A DNA stretch of 64,000 nucleotides, taken from positions 4,154,001 to 4,218,000 of the forward strand of contig NC_061467.1 of assembly GCF_022581195.2 (NCBI RefSeq), given 5' to 3'. Positions 43,901 through 55,900 of this stretch are shown one piece after another. Both the position numbers and the translations under genes were made by a program. The stretch is from Helicoverpa zea. Lineage: Eukaryota > Arthropoda > Insecta > Lepidoptera > Noctuidae. How positions within the stretch are numbered: the first letter of the stretch is position 1; each line of letters opens with the position of its first letter. The notes beneath the pieces were generated by a model that worked only from the letters and a program-made list of their open reading frames with translations, made no database searches and had not been told where the DNA came from.

Positions 43901-46900
43901 AACAGTCATCGAAGTAAATGGTCTGAAATTAGCAGCTTCAAAGAAGTCGGAAGAGTCCCAGCAATCATCAGAGGGCAGTCCTGTTGACCCTGTGGCGATC
44001 GCTAAGAAGAAGGTCCCACCTAAGTAAGCATTCTTTGTCTTGTTAAATAGTTATTAATAAAGGTTTTAGATTCAGATATAATTCTTAAGATTATGCATAT
44101 TAATGAAAATAGATCTCTAATAAATTCTCTATAAGTGTTTTTGACATCAGTAATTTTTGTCTAACATCGATCCTTTGAATACAGGCCTCCACCAAAAGTG
44201 TTCAGTAAGCGTGGTGCTTCGCTGCCGGAGACTGGGCTCGCAGAGGACAGCCCGCCTTCCTCGCTGGGGCGTAGAATCCGTAACGCGGAATCACGCGAGT
44301 CCATTGCTAGTAGAGCGTCGACGCCCTCCATTAGTGAGAGAGTGAGTATTTATATAAGTCATAGATATGTAAGTCATATGTTACATAAATATATATTTAC
44401 TGGCTTTTGCTAGCGGTTTCACCCGCATCCCTTGGGAACCTCTGCACGCACCCAGATAAAAAGTAACCTATAGCCTTCCTCGATAAATGGGCTATCTAAA
44501 ACTGAAATCATTTTTCAAATCGGACCAGCACTTCCTGAGATTTGCGCGTTCAAACATAGTATACATTACATAAATATTTTATTTCTAGGTAAAAAGTTAT
44601 GAATCCATCAATTCGTTATCGTCGGAGCGTAAGCGTTCTGGTGGGGCGGCTACTCCTCGGTCCATTGATGAGGAAGCTACGTCCACTACGCCGGACTTGG
44701 GTGAAGGAACTGACGCAGACAAGTCGGCGCCACTATCCTTGGAGAGTATACCCGCGGCCGTGCCAGGCTCTGAAGACGAACCTTACTATGACCAAGTGCC
44801 CGTTGACATCAATGATGGGGAATACGTTTATATACAAGCAGGTGAGTCTAATATGTAATAAGTACCAATTTTTGAACAATTTTTTTAATTGTTGTAAAAA
44901 ACAAAGGAGATTTTCCGTAAATGTTGTACAACCTTATTGTTGTCTCCATTCATTGTTTTTTTTTTAATATTGATGTTTATCCTTATTTTAGTTGTAATAT
45001 TAATTAATACCCATTATAATAAAATGAATAGAAAAGTTTATTTATCCTGCGTTAGTCATTCGTAACAACAATGTAAGTATTGTTTGCGGTTTAACGTACA
45101 TGGGTACCCATTACGTGTTTACGTTACTATCGTTACTAAATTAGAAATTAAACAGAATCATGAGTAATTGGTCAACAAACGCGTATATTTTCGTCCCTTG
45201 TAAAGGAAATATGCGTAGTTAGTTATTACGGAGAAGCAAAAGGTTAATATTTCCACCTGTTCTCTTGTATGTTCTAAGCTACATACCTATCATAATTTGA
45301 CAAATGAGGCATAGACACGTCTTACGTCTTTCTCTATGTGACGTCACCTATGTATGTCTGCTTGCAATAAAAACGAGAGATTTATATTTTTGTTATTCAT
45401 TCACTCAAGAACGACTGAACCGATTTAAAAAATTCTCAAAAAAGACTGCTATGTTGCTATGTTACTCATTTGTTCAGGAATTTGAAGTAGTTCCATCAGG
45501 GTGCGGTAAAAATCTAGAGAAACAGCTAGTGCGCCTTGTTCACGAAACAACTGTCAAGTTTTTTAATGAATTCTATATAGTAAAGATGCTAAATGTAATC
45601 CCATTTTATAACATGAACAAAGCTTATTGCCAGTTGCTGCAATAGTTGTTTCATGTGAAAACAGCCGAAGATTGTTATACCTACCTACTTAAAATTTGAT
45701 TGTGTGGTTCAACTAGTTAAATCTCGAGAAACAGCTAGTAAAGACTTCGTTTTGTATGTGTAAGGCGGTACGGGTTCGAGTACCGAGGACGGGTCGAGCG
45801 GCGCGAGCACGCTGCCTCTGGGGGCGAGCGCTCCGAGCGGCCCCACTGCTCCCGCGCCGCCCACCGCGCCGCGAGCGCCCGACTCGCCGCCCTGCGCCAC
45901 CGCGCCTAACTACGTCAACATACACTACTTCATACAGTAAGTTAATACTATTCATGGCTGGGGTATGATCTCCTAGCCTTCATCAGAAATAAAACGTCAA
46001 TTCGTATAACTTCTTGTATTTACTTTTAAAACACATTTTGTAATAGCAATCGTAAGAACACATCGAAAAAACATAGTTTATCTGTCAATGAAGGAATCGC
46101 ACGTTCCATCTGTCAAAATCTGTCAAAGGGTTGTCACAGTCATCACAGTGGCAGCAGTGTTGCCCGTATAAAATAAAAGTATCTAACACTATGTGTGTTT
46201 ATCACTAGTCTAGTATTCCAATTCTTCGACCGCGGCGACAAATCGCAAGGGCCTTTTTCACCAAGGCGCATGAACAACTGCAAAGCGCCTATCTCAGTAG
46301 GCCTGTCTTTGGCTGAATAAGAATTTGTTCTTTCTGAATATAATGAGCTTAAAGATGTAGAAGAAGAATCTACTAAGTGTGATTTGACCAAAATTGATCT
46401 AGTTAATAAAGTCTATAAGCCACATAGTGAATTTATTCTCATGTGGTTAAACGCTTCATATAATTATGTAGATTTAACGTTTATTTCCTTTTAAAGGAAA
46501 GGCGGCGATGGTACAGAAGGAAACGAAACGGTTTCCGACCTGGCAGATTCCAGCGACACCCCTCTCTTACTGAGAACAATATCTTCAGATACGGAGGCCA
46601 GTGCTACACCGCCGGCACTTAGGAAACTGCACACTCAGGTAACAATTCGCCTTCACTACCCACATAGTAAAAAACAAAGTCCCCATGTATGCTTAAATCT
46701 TTAAAAGTACGCAACGAATTTTGATGCGGTTTTGTTAATAGATAGAGTGAAGAGGATTGTTTTGTATGTATGCATAAAATAGTGGGGGAATACTGTTAAC
46801 CCGTGCGGACGCTAGTATAAAAATAATAAACGTCTACAAAACCAGACTTTTCGGCTTATTTTTGTATATGAATCACCTTGCTTCTAACAAAACAAAGTAA

Positions 46901-49900
46901 TTTGCACAAACGAATGACTGTAATAACTCATTCCTAGTCAAGTCTACTATTGTTTTCTCATTAAACGCCGAGGATTTCGTTATTAAGCAATATGTAAGCG
47001 TATTACGCTGCGCTGCATATCGTATGGAGAGGAATTTTAATCTGAATTGCATAAGAGTGTCTATGCCATTTCCGTTTTATACGAACTAAGAAGCGGTATC
47101 TGAGAAGACATTTTGAAATATATTACAGACATAGAATCAAGGTAATATGTGCTTTGTAAAAAACGCACATAATTAAAACGCTGGTGGTTTTCGCAAAATA
47201 ATATGGAAACAATGACCAAATATTCAGCGAGCGAAACATTCACTGGAGTTTTACCAAAGCGTTAAAGTTATTGTGTAAAATTAGGAAAGGTGATCATATT
47301 ATTATCTCTGTCACTCCACTTCTTGTAAATAGTCGGAGTCATTTAGTAGGTTCCCCGAAATCACAAAAATAAAATAGGTAAGAAAAAAAAAAACACAAGT
47401 GTCATAGAATAATGATTTTAATTAGGAAGTAACTTATAGTAACGACTATTCCTATTAGAGTAGGAATGTTTATTTTATTACCCTCTTCCATACTCTTAAG
47501 ACAAACATCTATGGACTTAACTAAGCGTTTCAATTCCTTATCTAGAAATGTAACAAAAGATAAGAAGTCGTTATACAGTTTTCAAATAGTCCATATTAGT
47601 TCGAAATACTAGTTGGCGATATTTTCATAACTAGCAGTATTTTTTCTTACACTGGGATGATTAATTTTATTAGGTCGAAGGATTGCAACACCAAATAGAT
47701 TAAAATTATTTTGCTACAGTCAATCAGTTGCTTCATTCATTGTATGTAATAAGCCCCTCTTTTGTACCGGCATTCTGTGAAACAAACATTAAAAATTAAT
47801 AACTAGAATTTTTAGTATTTATAATCTTTAAAAACATATATTTCTTCAAAATTGCTTAATCTATTCTCGCTGGTAGCTATATAAATTCTTGCAAGCTAAT
47901 TAACTCTGCCAAATAATCCAGTCCTTAATTTTTTAAAGTAAAGTACCTATATATGAATCTCTTACCTCAATCTCTTTCATATCTTCTGAGTATGTTTTTA
48001 TTTTGTCCGATTTCTTATCGTTAACAGTTAGCGATATAAGTTTTTCTAGTTCGAGAGGATGCTCTTCCGTCTTCAGGTTGTTTCCCTTCCCCTCCGTAGT
48101 ATAACTTTCAGTAGAAGTTATTAACAAAATCTCTGTTGGCTTACTCATAACACTCGTACTCGTTTCTTTTGGAGTCGGTTCTGTTGACTTTGCCGCCAGA
48201 GGTTCTTCCGAAACATTTAAGATGTTATATTCTCTGCATTCTCCTCGAAAATTAGTATCATAAATGCTGCAGGTAATATTTCTACATTGAGTCTTGTTAC
48301 ATTTGACTGTAGTACAAGTTTGATCGTTACAAGAAACGGATACTTTGAGGCTTCCGATGTCTATGATGTTGTTAGGGTCGCTTGTGGCAGCTGCTATAAG
48401 TGGTTGAGCCGCAGGTTGGCCATTTTCCTCTGAACTCCACCAAATATAAGAAAAGGGATATTTTATCCATTCCCATATGGAAGTCATAATTCCGCGGCCT
48501 TCTACTACTTCATCTGCAATTGATACCATGTATAAATAAATCATACAAATAACTTTATTTGCTAATGGCACTCAAAAAAATGCCCGCAAAAATAAGTAAT
48601 TAAATGAAGTCGTACTTACCTTCTGTTACTGGTTTACCAATGCTACCGTGAACAAAACACAGGAGGAACACTACAACTATCTTAGACGCGAGCATGGCGA
48701 CAGTTAATATAGATACTCTTAACGGGAATAAATGTTTAAACAGTCCCTGCTCACCTTTATATACATACCTGAACTAAGTACGTTATTATCTTTGGGGAGA
48801 TAAGATCCTGTTGGGAATGTTTACTTAATGAGACAAACGTGCATATTTAAGCATTCTAACTTTAATTTAATTTAGTTTACGTTTATGATGGTTACAAATA
48901 ATTAAAGAACATTGTAATTAATAATACGCCCTCCAATGGTCTAGTATTTGTATAGGCTGTTTGTTGTTGTACCTTTGTTGTTATAAAGGACAATGCTATT
49001 CTTTGTATGGAAGTTGGGCTCAAGTGTTGCCCACAGTAACTGCATAGTGTATTATGTTCCATAGGCTTATATTAGGTCCCAGACCAAAGCATTTCGAAAT
49101 CTATCCCGGGAGTCCTGAGAAAAGCTGGTTTGACTCTTATTCAATATTACATAAAAATAAGCTTACGAACTCGTAACTATTCCACTTTTATTACCTTAAT
49201 TGAAATGAATTATATTCATTGACAAATACGAGGTATTGTACACGACAACTTTTTTTTACCGACTTCCAAAAATGGAGGAGGTTCTTAATTCATTTGTATT
49301 CTTTTTACGCATAACTCCGTCGTTTACCAACCGATTTCAACAATTATTTTATTGTTTGAAAGGGCTTACTTCCTCAATGGTTCCTTTGTCATCCGGCCCA
49401 GGGTCTGGTGATGGAATCTCTAAAAAAATCGGGAGCGACTCTCGAAAATTGTAGACACATATCGAGTAAAATCATTCGGGTATATGTCTCAGACACCACA
49501 AAACTGTAAAGGTTAAGATCTGACCTGACAATGGAGACGACAGAGAGACGAGGGAACTCCTCAACGGTATCTACTAACTACCTCATGTTCGAGCTTATAT
49601 TATTCGTCTTGATATGATGTTTCTAGAAGATAGCTCATTGCGCAGGCGTAGCCTTGTAGATTTAAACCGTAAATTCAAAAATATTGCGGTAATTGCCTTT
49701 TTTTCAGAAAATCATTGTCAGTTCTTATTAGAATCCAACGCTTTTAGAATTTATTTGAAAATCACAGTAAAAAAAACCATTCCAACATTTTCCAGTACTG
49801 GATCCTGACAGCGAGATCCTTAGCATTGAGATCGACAATATACATATGAGTATAGTAAGTTCAACTCAGTCGTGCGCGCGGCCCTATGTGTGGGTAACCC

Positions 49901-52900
49901 TTGTACATACACAGTGACTTTGTGTGCGTGACAAGAGGTACAGTCGGGTACAAATACAGTTATTTAGGGGTTGTATACGGCTGTTTAAAGTACAGTTATT
50001 ACGTAATTTAGTTTATTTATTTATAATGATTCTGTATCGCTACTTGAAAAATCAAATGATGAATTTTCGGATTCGCTACTTTCACCAATGTTAATTATAA
50101 ATTCTGACTCCATGTCAAAATGTCTATAGTATTCTTCTTTTTTCTTTTGTACATGTCGACAAGTATTACCCAACATCCCTTCATCAATTTGACTTAAACG
50201 TTCATTTATGAGTTTCATTATTTCCGTCTTATTTTGGTCGACATTATGCGAAGCAATATAATTTTTTAAAATTCCCCACACATTTTGTTTCCATTATTAT
50301 ACTAAATTATAGGTCTTTTACATTCTTAGTCCACACATTTATTTATTGTCCGCGTACCCCGAGCTAGAAAATATGTAAGGAGTATTTAATTCATCTTAGA
50401 TATTTCACTTCATTTATTTCTTAGATACTGTCAATGTCAATTTGAAAAGCCGTATGAGAAAATAATTATAAACTGTAAAATGTAATAATAAAAAGCTTTG
50501 AATGTTGTTTCATTTTTTTGAAACGCTACCTGACTCCTTAAAACATTTTCTCCGTGAAGAACTAGACATTTTCGTAAACGACTGTACCCATAACAAAAAG
50601 CGATGAGAACACGTCATGCTCGGACGACGTCACTGTCACACGAATGAAAGTTGTATATTTACAAGCCGACGCACACATAGGGCCGCGCGCAAATCTGAGT
50701 TGAACTATCTATAAGACTTATTTGGCAGAAAAGTCTTATCAGATTAATTTCTCGGGACCCCTGGGACCGATTTCAAAAATATTTTCTTTTCATGTTAAGA
50801 GTGAAGTAAAGAACCTATTTCAATCACTCCCACTACTGGGCAAATGGCACAGGCTTTGTAAAGCGATTGTTCATGTGGAATATTAGAACCGGTTTTTCTC
50901 CGGACCCCAGGGACCGATTTCAAAAATATTTGGATTTCATGTTAAGAGTGAAGTAAAGAACCTATTTTGACCACTCCCACTACTGGGCAAATGCCAAAGA
51001 CTTTGTTAAGTGACTGTCTAAGGAGAATATTTGAACCGGTTTTTCTCGGGACCCCTGGGACCGATTTCAAAAATATTTTAATTTCATGTTAAGAGTGAAG
51101 TAAGGAACCTATTTCAATCACTCCCACTACTGGGTAAATGACACAGGCTTTGTAAAGCGACAGTTCATGTGGAATATTAGAACCAGTTTTTCGCCGGACC
51201 CCAGGAACCGATTTCAAAAATATTTGGATTTCATGTTAAGAGTGAAGTAAAGAACCTATATTGACCACTCCCATTACTGGGCAAATGCCAAAGACTTTGT
51301 TAAGTGACTATCTAAGGAGAATATTTGAACCGGTTTTTCTCGGGACCCCTGGGACCGATTTCAAAAATATTTTAATTTCATGTTAAGAGTGAAGTAAGGA
51401 ACCTATTTCAATCACTCCCACTACTGGGTAAATGACACAGGCTTTGTAAAGCGACAGTTCATGTGGAATATTAGAACCAGTTTTTCTCCGAACCCCAGGA
51501 ACCGATTTCAAAAATATTTGGATTTCATGTTAAGAGTGAAGTAAAGAACCTATATTGACCATCCCCATTACTGGGCAAATGCCAAAGACTTTGTTAAGGG
51601 ACTATCTAAGGAGAATATTTGAACCGGTTTTTCTCGGGACCCCTGGGACCGATTTCAAAAATATTTTAATTTCGTGTGAAGAGTGAAGTAAATAACCTAT
51701 TCCAACCACTCCTACTACTGGGCAAATGGCTCAGGCCTTGTAAAGTGACTCGTCATGGAGAATATTTGAACCGGTTTTCCTCGGGACCCCAGGGAGCGAT
51801 TTCAAAAATATTTGCATTACGTGTTCAGAGTGCACTAAGGAACCCCCTGAAACTACTCCCATTGCTGGGCAAACTATGAGCCCAGACCCTGGCATTGTCC
51901 TTTACTAATAAGTGAGAAATCCTGTCTTAAATGTCTCACAGTGCGTTGACTGACCTTCATGATTTTCAGCCAGACTAACATCACATAGAACACAACTTAT
52001 TTTAATATTAGGACATGCCAAAAATCTGCACACAGTTCTTGATTTATTACACGTTGTTAGTACTTTTAATCGACGAGTGGACTTCTTTTTCAATTTATCC
52101 ATTGCTTTCTTCAGAAGTTCCTCTGCAATTGTTGTCTTATTGAGCGGTTTCCGCATAGGTTCATCAATAGTATTGAAACTCATTGCTTCTATCGTCGATA
52201 TAATATTAAGCAGCGATTCATTTGGAATTTCTTTTAATAATAACTTCCCTTTTGCATCAAAGTCAATTATTTTAGTATTCAACTTCTTAATGGTTCTCCA
52301 AGGATTCCTATATAAGTTTTCTCCGATCTATTACACATAAAAGAAAATTGTATAGAGACAAACAGCGCCTGTTTCCAACAGAGGCCGCTATGTTAAATTA
52401 TTATATTCTATGTTAAAGTGTACTGTCGTCGTGAGGTTTATTAGATAAGAGACACTTAAGGCGACGAATTGGTCAACAATAATTCCATAACCGGCACGCG
52501 CATCTAAGGCGCCAAAAGGGGTCGGAGCGTCTGAGCGGGGCGAGGATAACAATACGCGCGCTAGCTTATAACTAAAAGTCGTAAGCGACAAAATGGTTTT
52601 GTAATTTTATTATTTAGAAATGATAATTTGATAAAAATTCTTCTACAATTTTAAAGAGTATGTATATACTCAACTACTAAAAAAGTTAAGAGGCTTAAAT
52701 CGGTCCCGTTTGCCCATAATATGTGAATCTCTTTTTAAAAAGAGGTATGTTTGATATATTTTTCTCTGTTATAAAAGTTACCTAATCATGTTTCTACGTC
52801 TAACAAAATAAGGTTTATATCATGAACTTTCAGGTAACCAAGTTGTATTTTGATCCGTTTTGTATTTACTGAGAAAAATTGAGATCCTTGGCGCCAAAAA

Positions 52901-55900
52901 TTCCAATTCGTCCTCTTAAGCAAAAAAAAAAACAGCAATACGTAATGTAATAATCATAAGCAATATGAATTTGTTATTCTATCCAAACTAAGATTTCAAA
53001 TGTTTATGGAAAACAAAAATAAGTTAAATAATAAACATTTACATACCGGAAATCCAATACAAAAACTTGTGATAACAAAAATTATCATAAGTACAACTGG
53101 ATATATTGTTATCAAGTGTAATTCAAAACGCAGAACCATTCTATCTGGATGTTGGAGTCATAATAAATCTAGCCGTTTAACACAGCTTCAAGCAATGACT
53201 GAGTAGAATTAGTAAACAATCGATTATTCAATTGAGCTTATTTATTAAACATAACTAGAACTTACATAAGTTTTGCACCTTTAGTATTCGCACAGTGCCC
53301 TGCAGTATTCAATTCTTTGACAGAACATCGAGATTTCACAAAATTCTTTTTGGATGCAACGAGCGTGATACATTTAGCGTTAATGCAAAACGTTGCCTTT
53401 CCAAATACTTTTCCCAACATTTTATTTTGCAAAATATCTACTATCTCAAATGCAATATTTGAAGGCAAATCCATAATTGACTCCATCGATGCTAGGCTAT
53501 CTAAAACAAATAAATAAAAATGGAGTTAAGGTATTATAACCCAATTAAATTAACACGCGATTCTTAAAATATAGAATCTAGATGCTAGCTTCTAGGTTGA
53601 TCTTACCTGTGCTGTTAGTCCCTCCGCAATGTCCTCTGTTGTTCGGTCTATCTGAGGGCAAGCAAACCCTATGCAGACATGTCTTGTTGCCACATTTCAT
53701 GGAATGACAAACTTTTTGAGAGCAGAATGTTAATACTCCACGAATATATTTGCCGACAAAAGACATAAAAGCTGGCGCAACCGTGTCAACATCATCCCAG
53801 TCCACGTCACCAAATATGGCCTGTTCTAGTGCTCTAGTATGATTCTGACGAATTGTGTCTTTACTCATGTTTAACTTTGTTTTCTTGTGTTCATTTTCTA
53901 GTATCATAGTGGTTATATTCTTGTTCGTTTTTATATCGTCCTTGTTGGTTATATTAGGCCAATACAATAACTCTGCGTCACTTAACAGATTTTTGTCTGC
54001 CTTTTTCCCAATATTCTTTTCTTTTGTAATATCGTTTTTTGCGGATTGCACATCGTTGAGCGTCAAATGGATTTCACTATTACTAGGTATATTGACGTTC
54101 GAAACATCACGTTTTTCGCGCACGGCTACTGGAACCTTCATTGTCATGTTAATGTTTTTTCTAGGAAAATCAGTTTCAATACTATTTTCTATTTTATGTG
54201 CATCTTCTGTTCCATTATAAGTACTATTTGTTATATTAACCATTAGATATATACTTTCCTCGGTCTGAGTTTCATTTAAATTGTCATCAGTTTTGTTAAT
54301 CACAGAATTAATTTCTAGTTGTAAAACATTTGAGGGTTGTAGGTTGGTGTCATTATATAATAAGTTACTATTAGTATCGTTCTTAAATGTATCGCTTATG
54401 TTGTTATCACTCAAATGGTTTGAGAACAATGGTTGTTGCTCTACCTTAATATTTTGAAAGGTAATAACCTTCTTCCGGTGTTTTTTGTTATTATTGTTAG
54501 TTCTGGATTTCTTTTTCTTGTGGATCGTTATTTTGTGTAAGGGTGTTGAATCGTCTTTAGTAAACTTTGCTTTTTTGAAACCAAATATTTCCATGGGAAC
54601 TGGGAAATTGAAATAAGGAAATGGCAAATTTACCCCAGGCGCAAGTTCTTTAGAAAACAAATCATCAGTTTCAAGCATTCTGTCGCGATTGTGCATTTTA
54701 TATTTTCCCAGAATATCTTGAGGCTTTGGCAGTTGAAGATCAATTTTAATGCGAATATTAAGCGTATTGTCGCCCAGCAAATCTTTCATATTTTCGTCAA
54801 TTAAATGTTCAGATTTTCTAATGGAGTTCTCATATGGTGACGAATGTTGATATCTTTTCTGGTCATCTGTGGAACGCATTCTGATTTGTTCCATTGGATC
54901 TCTCAACAGTGGATCGAAGCGAACCAAACACTGTTTACAACCGCAATCGCATGGAAAGTGATTGCTTTTACAAAAACAGGAAGATTTAATAGGCTCGTAA
55001 GAAGATTTGTGCAAAATTGGAGAGAGATCTATGATTTTTTTATCATTGAACATAATTTTTTCTAATGGTACAAATTCTTCATGATTACCCTTTGGAGTTA
55101 TAGTGGTCGCTTCTGGTTTGTTATTCATGTATCTTGATTTTGCGTTTATAGGAATGAATACATCTAAAGGACTTCCGAATGGTGAAGGAGGAAATTTAAA
55201 TGTTCCTGGATTGTAAAAACTATTAGCGTAGAAGTAATCGTCATGTTTATTATCCAGTCCGGGTTTTGTTTTTGAATATTGATCATGACGTGGCAAAAGA
55301 GGTACTTTGTTTTTACCTTTAGTTTTTTCTAAATAAGTCTTTCTTTGTCTGTGGGCCTTATCCAAGTAGTGTTGATATTCAGATAGAAGATTTTCTATAG
55401 CTTCATCACTTTGGCTGTCGCTGTTCGTAAATACATCGAACGGTGAAACCTGAGAACGTAAGAAATGTTTTATCATGTCACATATTGTTACGATGCCGTT
55501 GGTCACAAATTGTAAAGTAATACTTACACCATTATTTTCAAATTCATTTATTATATCAGCGATATCACTGTAGATAATAGTATCATAAATTGGACTCACT
55601 TCAATTCGATTAGATTCGGAACCTAAAAGTAAACGAGATTCTTTTAAATTAATGGTTTCTTACAGTATCAATTTCTGCCTCAAATCATTTGACTTACTTT
55701 CTGAATCATAGCTGTAAATGGCACTTATAAAGAAGAGAAAATTGAAGACTAATGTAATTTTCATGGTTCGTTTCCCATGCAGAAATCTATAAGAATGATT
55801 TAATCTGAAATGGTACTGATGGTTACCATTTCATGTTTACCTTTCTAGGCTGAATGTTACTGCAAACAAACGTTTTAATGGCTATTGTGCACTGTTGCGA

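Larger units (their letters stand above)
48988..51900 (-). mobile_element. Spy-like DNA element, copy 1 (no TSD)
   Basis: Ends are GGACAATGC and GCATTGTCC, lying directly between AAA (48985-48987) and TTT (51901-51903) with no duplication. The left part (48988-49600) matches the complement of about 63120-63733 in copy 2; the right part is a 147-bp tandem array. A second TIR element is nested at 49858-50706. No intact transposase. Insertion at AAA/TTT without a duplication is the described behaviour of Spy transposons. Strand is arbitrary, set by orientation relative to copy 2. Confidence 0.85.

Noticed and set aside
45709..45968. Overlapping GC-rich frames on both strands
   Set aside because: Shadows of BCR-like exon 6 (45765-45936), whose Ala/Pro/Ser codons keep other frames open.
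46143..46391. Minus-strand 82-codon frame as a further exon of gene A
   Set aside because: No suitable acceptor and no similarity to the module genes; a short exon at 47774-47733 with a stop and poly(A) signal fits better.
52388..52591. Minus-strand frame as first exon of gene C
   Set aside because: Not signal-like and no phase-matching donor; the exon at 53139-53047 matches in phase, donor and hydrophobicity.
53262..53486. Exon 3 of gene B as an independent gene
   Set aside because: An acceptor precedes it and its phase matches the strong donor at the end of gene B exon 2, so one gene is the simpler reading.
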